From positions 1-45,438 of the forward strand of contig JAPLJS010000043.1 of assembly GCA_026388545.1 (NCBI GenBank): a DNA stretch of 45,438 bases. The letters run 5' to 3'. Source of the DNA: Deltaproteobacteria bacterium (lineage in GTDB: Bacteria > Desulfobacterota > Syntrophia > Syntrophales > UBA2185). Position 1 is the first letter of the stretch. The number at the start of each line of letters is the position of its first letter. The position numbers and the translations under genes are program-made. Positions 7,176-15,349 of this stretch are shown piece after piece. Under the pieces are notes generated by a model. That model had not been told where the DNA came from. It ran no database searches and worked only from the letters and a program-made list of their open reading frames with translations.

Positions 7176-8123
7176 ATGAGTGAAGAAAGGAAAATAGATT
7201 ATTTTCTCCACCTTGCCGATGATTTAATGAAAGCAAAGCGGTATGATGCTGCTGTCATTCTTTATCGGAAGTTAGTTGATATGCATCCAGGTGAGGATTC
7301 CTTTCTTCTTTCATTGGCGTGGGCCTATCATGACAGCGGTAGGCTGGATGAGGCTGTCGATTGTTTTGAGCGCCTTCTCAACCGTGAACTGCAGCGGGAA
7401 GTCTTTACCGGGTTTGCCTTTGATGAGCTTGTCCGGATTTTTAAGGAAAAGGGAGAATACGAACGCCTCGTTGGTGTTTGTGAAAGAGTGGTTGCCATGC
7501 AGCCGGATGATATCGCACTCCTTAGTGATCTCGGCGACGCCTATCTCAAGGCGGGCAGGCCAAGTGATGCTGTTAAAGTGTTTGAAAAAATGATAGAGAT
7601 GGAACCGGATGCATCAGTAACGTATTGCAGTCTTGGGAATGCACTCATTGCGACAGGGGCCTTTGATGGCGCCGAAGAGGCGTACAGGAAAGCGGTTGAG
7701 ATTGATCCTTCAGAGGCTGGTTCCTTTTATAACAGGCTGGCTAGTGCTTATTTCAATGCGGGACATGCTGAAATGGCAGAAAGGACTTTCAGAAAATGTC
7801 TCGAATTCCGATTTGATGAACCCATGTACCACTGCGGCCTTGGGGATGTCTTGGTGAAACAGGGAAAGATTGACGATGCCGAGGGTGCATACGAAAAAGC
7901 CGCTCAGCTTGATCACGCTTCTTCAAGTGCTTACTACAACAGATTTGGAAACACCCTCGCCCGGGGAAATTTCTACCTTCAGGCGATAGAGGTTTTCAAA
8001 AAAGCCATTGCTGCAGATCCCGAAAACCCCTTCTATTATATCCACCTTGCAGAATCGTATACCGCAATCGGCCTTCCCGATATGGCGGAAAAAACGTATC
8101 GTAAGGCTGAGTCTCTCAGGTGA
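7176..8123 (+). CDS. TPR-repeat protein
   Basis: A 315-residue soluble protein built from about eight tetratricopeptide repeats; units such as LLSDLGDAYLKAGRPSDAVK and YYIHLAESYTAIGLPDMAEK show the typical A/G/Y/A/P spacing. No signal peptide or other domain is visible. The ATG at 7176 is chosen because AGAAGG lies just upstream and any earlier in-frame start would read through the inverted-repeat element. It is convergent with the receiver gene (4 bases between the stops). Its proximity to the PilT cluster might mean a scaffold role in motility, but that is inference. Confidence 0.9.
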   Translation: MSEERKIDYFLHLADDLMKAKRYDAAVILYRKLVDMHPGEDSFLLSLAWAYHDSGRLDEAVDCFERLLNRELQREVFTGFAFDELVRIFKEKGEYERLVGVCERVVAMQPDDIALLSDLGDAYLKAGRPSDAVKVFEKMIEMEPDASVTYCSLGNALIATGAFDGAEEAYRKAVEIDPSEAGSFYNRLASAYFNAGHAEMAERTFRKCLEFRFDEPMYHCGLGDVLVKQGKIDDAEGAYEKAAQLDHASSSAYYNRFGNTLARGNFYLQAIEVFKKAIAADPENPFYYIHLAESYTAIGLPDMAEKTYRKAESLR

Positions 8124-8127
8124 AAAA

Positions 8128-8643
8128 TCAGATCCGTCCCTTCTTTTTCAGGGTTTCTTTATAGACGTAGTAAAATGCCTCATGATCGGCGATGGCACCC
8201 TTAATAATCGTAACGGCATCATCGATGTTTTTCGCATTGATAATAAGATTGACACTATTATTAAAGGCGGCCATGTTATCCATGGTACGAAATCTGTTAC
8301 TGATCATGGCTACAAAAATCTCTCTGCGTGTACTCATATTAAGATTGGCCAGATAATTGAGTACTTCATTATTAGCAGGGTTATCGGTGTCGAAGTTTTC
8401 ATTAACTATAACAACATTGTATGTGTGATATCGCATATTTTTGAGAGCATCTTTTGCAGATGCCGCTTCGGTGATCTGGTAATCCAGGGATTGCATCGCA
8501 GCAGGGAGCTTCTCTTTAAGAGAGGCATCAGATTCGCATATTAAGGCTGTTCCAACATCCGCTCCCACAAAATCAAAAGGTCTGTCCGACGCGTCGTATG
8601 TTTCTGATAGAACTTCGCTCGTAAGGGTTTTTTCTTCTTCCAT
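8128..8643 (-). CDS. Degenerate response-regulator receiver-like protein
   Basis: A 171-residue protein with the alternating pattern of a receiver domain: GTALICESDASLKEKLPAAM at the start and YNVVIVNENFD at the beta-3 end. The phospho-acceptor Asp is replaced by Asn (VVIVNEN), so it is unlikely to be phosphorylated in the usual way. No output domain. A GGAG ribosome site lies 6-8 bases before the ATG. It follows the PilT-like gene by 24 bases and is its likely operon partner, suggesting it is a pilus accessory or a non-phosphorylated pseudo-receiver. Confidence 0.72.
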   Translation of the reverse strand: MEEEKTLTSEVLSETYDASDRPFDFVGADVGTALICESDASLKEKLPAAMQSLDYQITEAASAKDALKNMRYHTYNVVIVNENFDTDNPANNEVLNYLANLNMSTRREIFVAMISNRFRTMDNMAAFNNSVNLIINAKNIDDAVTIIKGAIADHEAFYYVYKETLKKKGRI

Positions 8644-8667
8644 GGCATTCTCCTTATACGCTTTTAC

Positions 8668-9849
8668 TTACCACGGTTTTTTTTTGGGTTTACCGTAACC
8701 CTTGTCGACTTCAAGCTTACCTAAGAGATCTGTCGTAGCCTGTCCTCTTTCACTCTTTACGGTGTCAATGCCGCGGCCTACTATTCCCTTGTTGGATGCG
8801 TAGGCCTTGGCAGTATCTTCACTAATGAGTCCCTGCCTGTATAAATCGACGATGTAATCATCAAATGTAATCATGCCGAAGGCCTTACTGGCCTCGATAA
8901 TCTCATAAAAGGTTTTTCCTTCTGACTCACCATTCAGGATGGAATCTCTTACCCGGATGTTGGTACCCAGTATTTCAAAGGCTGCTACACGCCCTCCACC
9001 CTCTTTGGGGAGAAGCCGCTGGCAGACGATCCATCGAACTGTGTCGGCAAGGCGTATGCGAATCTGGGTTTCTTCTTCCTTAGAGAACATGCCCAGGATA
9101 CGATTAATGGTATGGCCGGAATCAATCGTATGGAGTGTACTCAAAACGAGATGTCCTGTTTCTGCCGCGCTGAGGGCAATTTCTACGGATTCCCTGTCCC
9201 TCATTTCTCCGACGAGGATAACCTTAGGGGCCTGCCTTAGAGCTGCGCGGAGTCCAGTGGCAAAAGTGTCAAAATCTTTACCCAATTCTCGTTGGTTGAA
9301 CGTTGATTTCTTGTGGGGATGGGAAAATTCCACCGGGTCTTCGAGAGTAACGATATGCACGGATTTCTGCTCGTTCATATCGTTCAATACTGCTGCGAGC
9401 GATGTTGATTTACCACTGCCCGTTGCGCCGGTGACAAGGATAATCCCGTTCTGTTCCTGGCTCATTTTCGAAAAAGCCTCAGGTAAGTTCAATTCGCTAC
9501 ATGTGGGAATTTGGGATTCCAGTTTTCGAAGGACGATGGAGTAGTTATCCCGCTGTGAAAAAATGTTTACTCTGAAACGGGCCCTTCCCGGCAATTCGTA
9601 TGAAGTATCACATGACCCCTCGTTCAGAAGTATCTCTGTCAGGCGGCGGTCCCTATTAATCAGGTTCAGTGCAAATATTTCCGTCTGGAAAGGGGTTAAG
9701 TTGTTGAAAGGCGGGTCAAAATTGATGGCGTTTAATTCCCCTGAACTCACTACCTGGAATGGTTTACCAACAGTAATGTTCAGGTCAGAGATGTCTTTGT
9801 GAGAATCCAGCATCCTGTTTAATATATAATCGATTTCCTGTTTTCTCAT
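8668..9849 (-). CDS. PilT/PilU-like type IV pilus retraction ATPase
   Basis: A 393-residue GSPII_E/PilT-family ATPase. It has Walker A GATGSGKST (about 141-149), an Asp box, Walker B ILVGEMRD and the His box LVLSTLHT. A C-terminal extension of about 45 residues (ends KKKPW) lacks similarity I can name. The N-terminus is the usual PilT regulatory domain. It lies 61 bases downstream of pilT. Being the second PilT-like gene, it fits a PilU-type accessory motor; ATP hydrolysis would drive pilin depolymerisation and twitching. The ATG has GAGGA 7 bases upstream. Confidence 0.88.
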   Translation of the reverse strand: MRKQEIDYILNRMLDSHKDISDLNITVGKPFQVVSSGELNAINFDPPFNNLTPFQTEIFALNLINRDRRLTEILLNEGSCDTSYELPGRARFRVNIFSQRDNYSIVLRKLESQIPTCSELNLPEAFSKMSQEQNGIILVTGATGSGKSTSLAAVLNDMNEQKSVHIVTLEDPVEFSHPHKKSTFNQRELGKDFDTFATGLRAALRQAPKVILVGEMRDRESVEIALSAAETGHLVLSTLHTIDSGHTINRILGMFSKEEETQIRIRLADTVRWIVCQRLLPKEGGGRVAAFEILGTNIRVRDSILNGESEGKTFYEIIEASKAFGMITFDDYIVDLYRQGLISEDTAKAYASNKGIVGRGIDTVKSERGQATTDLLGKLEVDKGYGKPKKKPW

Positions 9850-9910
9850 AGTGCATTCCTCAAAATTGATAGGTTAATACCTTTCGGAGAGTAAATCCCC
9901 GAACAAACCT

Positions 9911-10993
9911 TTATGCTTCTGTAAAATCAGTCGGCGGGACTTTTAAAAGGGGTCTGAATCTCGTTTTATCGTTGGCTTTCATATATGCGTCCTCCGCGCC
10001 GATCCATCCCCTGTTGACAAGCTCAAAAATACCATCATCCAGCAATTGCATGCCGTACTTCTTGCCTGTTTGAATCATCGATGGAATCTGGAATGTCTTG
10101 GCTTCCCGGATGAGATTCCGGACAGCTGAGTTGGCGATCATGATCTCCAGGGCGGCGCAGCGCCCTTTCCTGTCAATTCGCTTGAAAAGAACCTGGGAAA
10201 TGACCGCCCGGATTCCATCCGCCAGGGTGGATCGGATCTGCATCTGTTCCTCGGCGGGAAAAACCTCAATGATCCGGTCAACCGTTCTGGCGGCGCTTGA
10301 GGTATGCAGGGTGGCAAAAACCAGGTGTCCTGTGTTTGCCGCTTCGACGGCGAGCGATATGGTTTCCAGATCCCGCATTTCACCGACGAGAATAATGTCC
10401 GGGTCCTCACGAAGGGCTCCGCGAAGCGCCGCAGCAAAGCTCTTGGTGTGGATGCCGATTTCTCTGTGATTTATGATACAGCTCTGGCTTTGGTGAACAA
10501 ATTCAATAGGATCTTCAACCGTGATGATGTGATCTTTTCGGTTACGGTTTGCTTCATCGATGATGGCGGCAAGCGTCGTCGATTTTCCGCTTCCCGTCGG
10601 GCCGGTTACCAGCACGAGTCCCCTCGGCAGAGAGGCCAGCTTGGAAATAACGGGAGGAAGTCCTAACTCCTGGACAGAAAGTATTTTGCTCGGGATTTCC
10701 CTGAAAACTGCCGCCACACCATATTTTTGCTGAAAAAAATTGGCTCGGTACCTCGCAAGATTCGGTATTTCATATGCAAAATCCACATCGCCCGTTTCTT
10801 CGTATTGTTTGATCTTGTGCTCGGGCGCTATTTCATACAGCATTGCTTTGAGTTCGTCATTATCCAGTGGGTTGTATTTTATCCGCTCCATATCTCCCCG
10901 TATCCTGAGGGCCGGCTGCTGGCCCGACACGAGGTGGAGGTCTGATGCGCCCTGTTCATGCATCAGTTGAAAAAAGGCGTCAATTTTTGCCAT
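9911..10993 (-). CDS. pilT: Twitching motility ATPase PilT
   Basis: A 360-residue hexameric AAA-like ATPase. It has Walker A GPTGSGKST (around 130-138), Asp box HIITVEDPIEFVH, Walker B DIILVGEMRD and His box HLVFATLHT. N-terminal DLHLVSGQQPALRIRGDM is the characteristic PilT beta-strand domain. Length matches PilT (about 345-365). AAGGAGG is 8 bases before the ATG. First of a three-gene minus-strand group (pilT, PilT/PilU-like ATPase, receiver-like protein). It powers retraction of type IV pili from the inner membrane platform. Confidence 0.92.
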   Translation of the reverse strand: MAKIDAFFQLMHEQGASDLHLVSGQQPALRIRGDMERIKYNPLDNDELKAMLYEIAPEHKIKQYEETGDVDFAYEIPNLARYRANFFQQKYGVAAVFREIPSKILSVQELGLPPVISKLASLPRGLVLVTGPTGSGKSTTLAAIIDEANRNRKDHIITVEDPIEFVHQSQSCIINHREIGIHTKSFAAALRGALREDPDIILVGEMRDLETISLAVEAANTGHLVFATLHTSSAARTVDRIIEVFPAEEQMQIRSTLADGIRAVISQVLFKRIDRKGRCAALEIMIANSAVRNLIREAKTFQIPSMIQTGKKYGMQLLDDGIFELVNRGWIGAEDAYMKANDKTRFRPLLKVPPTDFTEA

Positions 10994-11194
10994 AAAAAGG
11001 CCTCCTTGGTAAATTTAGAATGTTCTGTAGTGTGTGTACATTATTTATCTTTTCATGATCGGGATTATGAATTTATGGACGTTTCGGTAGAGTGGAATTT
11101 CACTTTCTCAATTCGTCAGATTTCGATTCCACGTGGCGGATTATAGGGGAAGGATATATGTTTGTCAAGATGAAAAGCCTTTAGTAACTATTGC

Positions 11195-11222
11195 TTGACA
11201 TATGTTGCCGGGATCGTATATT
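11195..11222 (+). promoter_or_regulatory. tRNA-Ala promoter
   Basis: TTGACA (11195-11200), 16 bp spacer, TATATT (11217-11222). It drives the tRNA 55 bases downstream. Confidence 0.75.
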
Positions 11223-11277
11223 ATTCCGCTCACCAATTCTTGGAGGTTCGCGGCCGGACGGGAATTTGAAATAGTGT

Positions 11278-11353
11278 GGGGATGTAGCTCAACTGGGAGA
11301 GCGCGGCGTTCGCAATGCCGAGGTCAGGGGTTCGATCCCCCTCATCTCCACCA
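11278..11353 (+). tRNA. tRNA-Ala (anticodon CGC)
   Basis: A 76-nt cloverleaf. The acceptor arm GGGGATG pairs with CATCTCC, the D arm is GCTC/GAGC, the anticodon stem CGGCG/TGCCG holds the loop TTCGCAA (anticodon CGC at 11311-11313), and the T arm contains GGTTCGATC. The 3' CCA is encoded. It decodes GCG (alanine). Confidence 0.97.
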
Positions 11354-11362
11354 GATATAAAG

Positions 11363-11410
11363 ACGGGTTGTTTTTTGTAAATCGTACAGAAAACAGCCCG
11401 TTTTTTTTTA
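11363..11410 (+). terminator. Rho-independent terminator after tRNA-Ala
   Basis: ACGGGTTGTTTT pairs with AAAACAGCCCGT (one G-T pair, 15-nt loop), followed by a run of nine T residues. Clear end of the tRNA transcript. Confidence 0.85.
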
Positions 11411-11457
11411 GAATTACATACCATGTCATCCACAGTCAGTTTACCATGGGATCCTTA

Positions 11458-11497
11458 GTAACACTTTTAATTTGCTTCTATGGAACAGAAGTGTTAC
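11458..11497 (+). promoter_or_regulatory. Nested inverted repeats in the toxin-antitoxin promoter
   Basis: GTAACACTT (11458-11466) is the exact complement of AAGTGTTAC (11489-11497), and CTTCT/AGAAG (about 11475-11491) is nested inside. It lies about 30 bases before the antitoxin ATG, the usual place for autoregulation by a RHH antitoxin. Confidence 0.6.
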
Positions 11498-11525
11498 ACT
11501 CTATCCTTAGAAAGGAGGGTTGTAA

Positions 11526-11753
11526 ATGCCGACAAAGAATCCAAGAATCAACATCTCCGTTGATCAGCCCCTTTACGGTTTCATGCAGGGTCTTGCTGAA
11601 GAGACGGGTATGTCAATGTCTATGCTGGCCCGTGATCTGATCAGGGAGGCCCTGGAATTGCGGGAGGACTCGTTACTTGCCGTTTTCGCAGAGAAAAGGG
11701 AAGAGAGTTTTGATCCCTCCACTGCCTTGTCTCACAAACAGGTCTGGGAATAA
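11526..11753 (+). CDS. RHH-type antitoxin (RelB-like)
   Basis: A 75-residue protein with an N-terminal ribbon-helix-helix motif: strand PRINISVDQPLYGFMQGLAE, then helix TGMSMSMLARDLIREALELR. The C-terminal region (LLAVFAEKREESFDPSTALS) is typical of the toxin-binding tail. A strong AAAGGAGGG lies 8-9 bases upstream of the ATG. The RelE-family toxin follows 3 bases later. The protein should neutralise the toxin and repress the operon by binding the inverted repeats at 11458-11497. Confidence 0.88.
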   Translation: MPTKNPRINISVDQPLYGFMQGLAEETGMSMSMLARDLIREALELREDSLLAVFAEKREESFDPSTALSHKQVWE

Positions 11754-11756
11754 ATA

Positions 11757-12032
11757 ATGACATTCCTTTTACGCTATCATCCCGATGTGCGCGAAGTTGA
11801 CCTGCCCCTGTTGGATGAACGAATAAAAACTCAGATCAGGAAAGCTATCGAAAAGCGACTGCAGAAGGCCCCCCAGGATTACGGCGAACCCCTGCGGAAA
11901 ACCCTGAAAGGCTACTGGAAACTGCGGGTCGGTCACTACCGCGTTGTTTATAAGATTTCAGGTTCCGAAGTCCGGATTCTGGGGATCTGCCATAGGCGGG
12001 ACGTTTACCGTAAAATGTTCACAAGGGCGTAA
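11757..12032 (+). CDS. RelE/ParE-superfamily toxin
   Basis: A 91-residue RelE-fold protein: the helix pair IKTQIRKAIEKRLQKAPQ, then LRKTLKGYWKLRVGHYRVVY and VRILGICHRRDVYRKM. The basic RVGHYRVVYKI and HRRDVY residues match the mRNA-interferase RelE family, which cleaves ribosome-bound mRNA; a ParE-like role is also possible. Translationally coupled to the antitoxin (3-base gap). The gene pair lies just downstream of tRNA-Ala, in a region of decayed genes (PIN remnant, tandem repeat) that suggests acquired DNA. Confidence 0.88.
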   Translation: MTFLLRYHPDVREVDLPLLDERIKTQIRKAIEKRLQKAPQDYGEPLRKTLKGYWKLRVGHYRVVYKISGSEVRILGICHRRDVYRKMFTRA

Positions 12033-12057
12033 GATACGCTTCCCGGTCACATCCGCC

Positions 12058-12144
12058 GGGATGCTGCCCAGGGCCGAATTGATCACAGGAGACGACGATT
12101 TCAGACAACTGGAAGGTGAGATTAAAATTCTCCGGATTGACTGA
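12058..12144 (+). pseudogene. C-terminal remnant of a PIN-domain toxin (VapC-like)
   Basis: The frame reading MLPRAELITGDDDFRQLEGE and on to IKILRID, stop at 12142-12144, matches the end of PIN nucleases, in which the ITGDxDF motif carries an acidic metal-binding residue. The N-terminal domain is absent. It is followed by the 22-bp tandem repeat, so the toxin was likely lost by deletion. Confidence rests on one motif only. Confidence 0.5.
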
Positions 12145-12331
12145 TTGCGATTTAACTGAATTTTCTCTGCAAAGCCGGTGATTGACGCAGTCACGTGTGT
12201 ACCTAACTTCCTAAACTCCACACCCGCTTATCTTACTGGATTATACATGATTACAGATGGGAATGATAATCTCCTGGGTGCATCTTATTTTTCAGTTAAC
12301 ATCAAAATCGCCTTGAAATTTGATAAGTTTA

Positions 12332-12375
12332 GGTCGCAAAGGGGTCAAATCTGGGTCGCAAAGGGGTCAAATCTG
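12332..12375 (+). repeat. Perfect 22-bp tandem duplication
   Basis: Two exact adjacent copies of a 22-base unit (12332-12353 and 12354-12375) that contains the core AGGGGTCAAATCTG. This core resembles the termini of REP-like sequences associated with REP-element transposases. It lies in the 550-base gene-free stretch 12033-12586, which otherwise holds only the PIN remnant. Confidence 0.8.
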
Positions 12376-12586
12376 CCTTTGACCTTTGTAAATTGCAGAC
12401 GGAATACTGTGTTGCACTTTGAAATTGAATGCACCTGAAATCGTTCCTTCACCCCCATTGTATCACTGCTTATAAGTGGTAAGCCTCACCTAATCCCAAA
12501 TCGAAAACCCTTGATTTGTAGGTAACAGCGTTATTCAGGATCAGTTCAGACGATATCTTTAAGGACAGTGGTTGTTCGTTCTTTTT

Positions 12587-13600
12587 TTAGAATATCTTTG
12601 CGAACTGCCGCTTCGGTCTCGTTTTCCAGTTTCGCTTGTGATAGGCGTAGCTTGCGAGCAACGGCAATACGGAAGTTGCCTCGGCATAGACCATCTGCTC
12701 GCAGGCCATGTCCACTTTTCCCCATGACGTCGCTTCCTTCAGCGTGGAGCTGGAACAGGCCCCATCCCTCACATCAGCCACGGTGATCTGCACGGCATAT
12801 TTGTGCATGGGAGCATCAAATCCCAGGATTTCGGCACAGATTACCGTATCCTGGGCAAAGTTTTTTGGTACCCCTCCGCCGATAATAAGAAGTCCCGTCG
12901 TCTCCGCTTTTATCTTAATCATGGTCAATTCGCGAAAATCTTTTACCGCATCGATGGAAACGTGCTTTTCAGGACGCAGGTACTGGTGGAGGACAAGGCC
13001 GAACCCGGCGCTGCTGTCGGAAAAAGCGGGGCAGAAGATCGGGACGTCATGTTCATAAGCGACCTGTACAAGTGAATCCTTCTTTACGGCGTGCGTTGTC
13101 AGATATCTTCCCATCTCATGGATAAATTCCCGGGAGGAATAGGGAACCGGCGGCAGGGAATCTGCTATCTCTTTGATCGTTTTGTCACAGGTCTGGAGCT
13201 CTTCCTCATCGATAAAGGTATCGTATATCCGATCAATATATAAATTTCTCAGCGCCCGGTCATCACCATGCGGCGTACCCTGGTAGTGCCTGAACCCCAG
13301 AGCCTCAAAAAAATCCATGTCGACGATCGTTGCACCTGTGGCGACAATTACGTCCACCATGTTGTGTTTCACGAGGTCCGCATAGATCTGCATGCAACCC
13401 GCGGCGCTCGTGCTGCCTGCTATGGTGAGAATGACGGTGCAATTGTTGTCGGTGAGCATCCTGTCATAGATATCGGCGGCCTGGGCTAAGTCTCTTGCCG
13501 AAAAAGACATGCCCCGCATGGCATCAATGATATCCACGGCATTAAATGATTTAATATCAATGTGTTCAATCGGCGTCTTCAGATAGTCTTTCTTTTCCAT
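12587..13600 (-). CDS. Deoxyhypusine synthase-like protein
   Basis: A 337-residue protein with the full deoxyhypusine synthase (DHS) fold. Visible are GSTSAAGCMQIYADLVKHN (NAD-binding), GGGVPKNF, and a C-terminal LKEATSWGKVD carrying the position of the catalytic Lys (Lys329 in human DHS). Bacteria do not have the eIF5A substrate; bacterial family members have been reported to act as homospermidine synthase-like polyamine enzymes. Thus a polyamine role (putrescine/spermidine NAD-dependent transfer) is most likely. The start at 13600 has GAGGAG just upstream; a start at 13627 is also possible. No partner gene is adjacent. Confidence 0.85.
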   Translation of the reverse strand: MEKKDYLKTPIEHIDIKSFNAVDIIDAMRGMSFSARDLAQAADIYDRMLTDNNCTVILTIAGSTSAAGCMQIYADLVKHNMVDVIVATGATIVDMDFFEALGFRHYQGTPHGDDRALRNLYIDRIYDTFIDEEELQTCDKTIKEIADSLPPVPYSSREFIHEMGRYLTTHAVKKDSLVQVAYEHDVPIFCPAFSDSSAGFGLVLHQYLRPEKHVSIDAVKDFRELTMIKIKAETTGLLIIGGGVPKNFAQDTVICAEILGFDAPMHKYAVQITVADVRDGACSSSTLKEATSWGKVDMACEQMVYAEATSVLPLLASYAYHKRNWKTRPKRQFAKIF

Positions 13601-13755
13601 ACTCTCCTCGGTAAACTTACTGATCATTTTTATCCCCGGATTATTAAACCATGGTCATAGAAATGTCAATTAAGACTTTGAAGTCGACCAGTTCAACCGT
13701 GGTTCAATCAAAATCCATCTTGTCATTGGGTTGAATATCTGGTAGTTGCACATCA

Positions 13756-15108
13756 ATGAAGGAAATACTTACCGTTACGCAGTTAAATGAAAATATCAAG
13801 CGCCTCCTGGAGACGAGTTTCGATAATCTCTGGGTGGAGGGAGAGGTTTCCAATCTGCGCCGGCCCGCATCCGGCCATATATACTTTACCCTGAAGGATG
13901 AGAAGAGCCAGATCAGGGCAGTCATCTTCAGATCTTTCCCGGGACAAAGACCGTCCTCATGGGCCAGAATTCCACAGTTTGATCTTGAAGAGGGGATGAG
14001 CGTCATCTGCTACGGAAGGCTAACTGTTTATCACCCGCGAGGCGAATATCAGTTGATTGTGGAGACTGTAGAACCCAGGGGTCTCGGCGCCCTCCAGAAG
14101 GCATTTGAACAGCTTAAAGCCCGCCTTCAGGCCGAGGGCCTTTTTGATCCCGCCCATAAAAAACAGATTCCCTTTCTACCCCGCAGGATCGGAGTGATCA
14201 CGTCTTCGACGGGAGCGGTAATCAGGGATATCCTGAATATCACGCGGCGGCGGTTTTCTTCTGTTGATATTCTTATCGCCCCGGTGAGGGTGCAGGGTGC
14301 AGAGGCGCCTTATGAAATCATCAGGGCCATCGCCGATATGCAGGCTGTTGGAAATATTGATGTGATTATCATAGCCAGGGGAGGAGGGTCACTGGAGGAT
14401 CTGGCCCCCTTCAACGATGAGGGGGTGGCCAGAGAGATGTATCGTTCCCGGATCCCCATCATCTCCGCAGTCGGTCATGAGATCGATTTTACTATCGCGG
14501 ATTTCGTAGCGGATCTCAGGGCGCCAACTCCTTCGGCGGCAGCCGAGTTGGTTGTTCCGGTAAGAAGAGAACTTATCGTTTCACTGGAAACCCTTGAGAT
14601 GAGATTGATCAATCATCAGCGCCGGTTATTGGCAAAGCTTCGTGAACAGGTGATATTGTCGGAAGGGCGGGTAAAAGACCCGAAGAGAAGGATTGCCGAT
14701 CACCGCATGATGATTGACGACCGCCTGGACAGGCTTAAATTGAGTCTTGATCATAAGCGGGCCATACGGAGGCCTAAACTTCACAATTGTGAAGTTCGCC
14801 TGCACCATGCAAACCCTCTTTTGAAGATCCGCGATCATCGGTTTATCCTTGATAATTTAAGAAAGAATGTGATAGCCGGATGGCATGATGTGGCGGAACG
14901 CCTCAAGGTACGGGTGGCAACAAACATGGTCCTCCTGGATACATTAAGTCCGCTGGCTGTCCTGAAAAGAGGGTACAGCATCGTAAAAAAACTTCCGGAA
15001 GGTTTTATTGTAAAAGAGGCTGCATCGGTCGCTGTCGGCAGCAGCGTGGACGTTAAGGTTTCGTCGGGAGGCTTTCGGGCGAAAGTAACGGATGTTCATC
15101 AGGAGTAA
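13756..15108 (+). CDS. xseA: Exodeoxyribonuclease VII large subunit
   Basis: A 450-residue protein with an N-terminal OB domain (LWVEGEVSNLRRPASGHIYF), a catalytic core (RIGVITSSTGAVIRDILNIT, then VIIIARGGGSLEDLAPFNDE and PIISAVGHEIDFTIADFVAD) and a coiled-coil tail that binds the small subunits. The enzyme degrades single-stranded DNA to oligonucleotides. xseB follows 4 bases later. The start ATG lacks a strong ribosome site. First of an operon xseA-xseB-ispA. Confidence 0.95.
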   Translation: MKEILTVTQLNENIKRLLETSFDNLWVEGEVSNLRRPASGHIYFTLKDEKSQIRAVIFRSFPGQRPSSWARIPQFDLEEGMSVICYGRLTVYHPRGEYQLIVETVEPRGLGALQKAFEQLKARLQAEGLFDPAHKKQIPFLPRRIGVITSSTGAVIRDILNITRRRFSSVDILIAPVRVQGAEAPYEIIRAIADMQAVGNIDVIIIARGGGSLEDLAPFNDEGVAREMYRSRIPIISAVGHEIDFTIADFVADLRAPTPSAAAELVVPVRRELIVSLETLEMRLINHQRRLLAKLREQVILSEGRVKDPKRRIADHRMMIDDRLDRLKLSLDHKRAIRRPKLHNCEVRLHHANPLLKIRDHRFILDNLRKNVIAGWHDVAERLKVRVATNMVLLDTLSPLAVLKRGYSIVKKLPEGFIVKEAASVAVGSSVDVKVSSGGFRAKVTDVHQE

Positions 15109-15112
15109 AAAT

Positions 15113-15349
15113 ATGGCTAAAGATAAGTTTGAAGAAGCACTGGGAAGATTGGAAGACATTGTAAAAAAGATGGAGGCAGGGGATATGACCCTGGAAGAAT
15201 CTCTCAAGGCTTTTGAAGAGGGGATAAAACTTGCCCGTTTATGTTCCCGGAGGCTTGATGAGGCGGAAAGACGGGTAGAAATACTGCTCAAGCAGGAAGA
15301 GGAACCGGTTGTCAAACCTTTTCAGGTGGAAGAGAATGAATCCGAATAA
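15113..15349 (+). CDS. xseB: Exodeoxyribonuclease VII small subunit
   Basis: A 78-residue helical protein (MAKDKFEEALGRLEDIVKKM, then GDMTLEESLKAFEEGIKL and LLKQEEE) typical of XseB, several copies of which bind one XseA. AGGAG lies 7 bases before the ATG at 15113. Its end overlaps the start of ispA by 14 bases, indicating translational coupling. Confidence 0.93.
   Translation: MAKDKFEEALGRLEDIVKKMEAGDMTLEESLKAFEEGIKLARLCSRRLDEAERRVEILLKQEEEPVVKPFQVEENESE

Noticed and set aside
11230-11433. Minus-strand open frame over the tRNA (contains [20 protein letters not shown])
   Set aside because: It is the antisense of tRNA-Ala; this string is a well-known false protein from tRNA genes.
12178-12438. 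Plus-strand open frame of 86 codons
   Set aside because: It crosses the 22-bp tandem repeat and has no recognisable domain or ribosome site.
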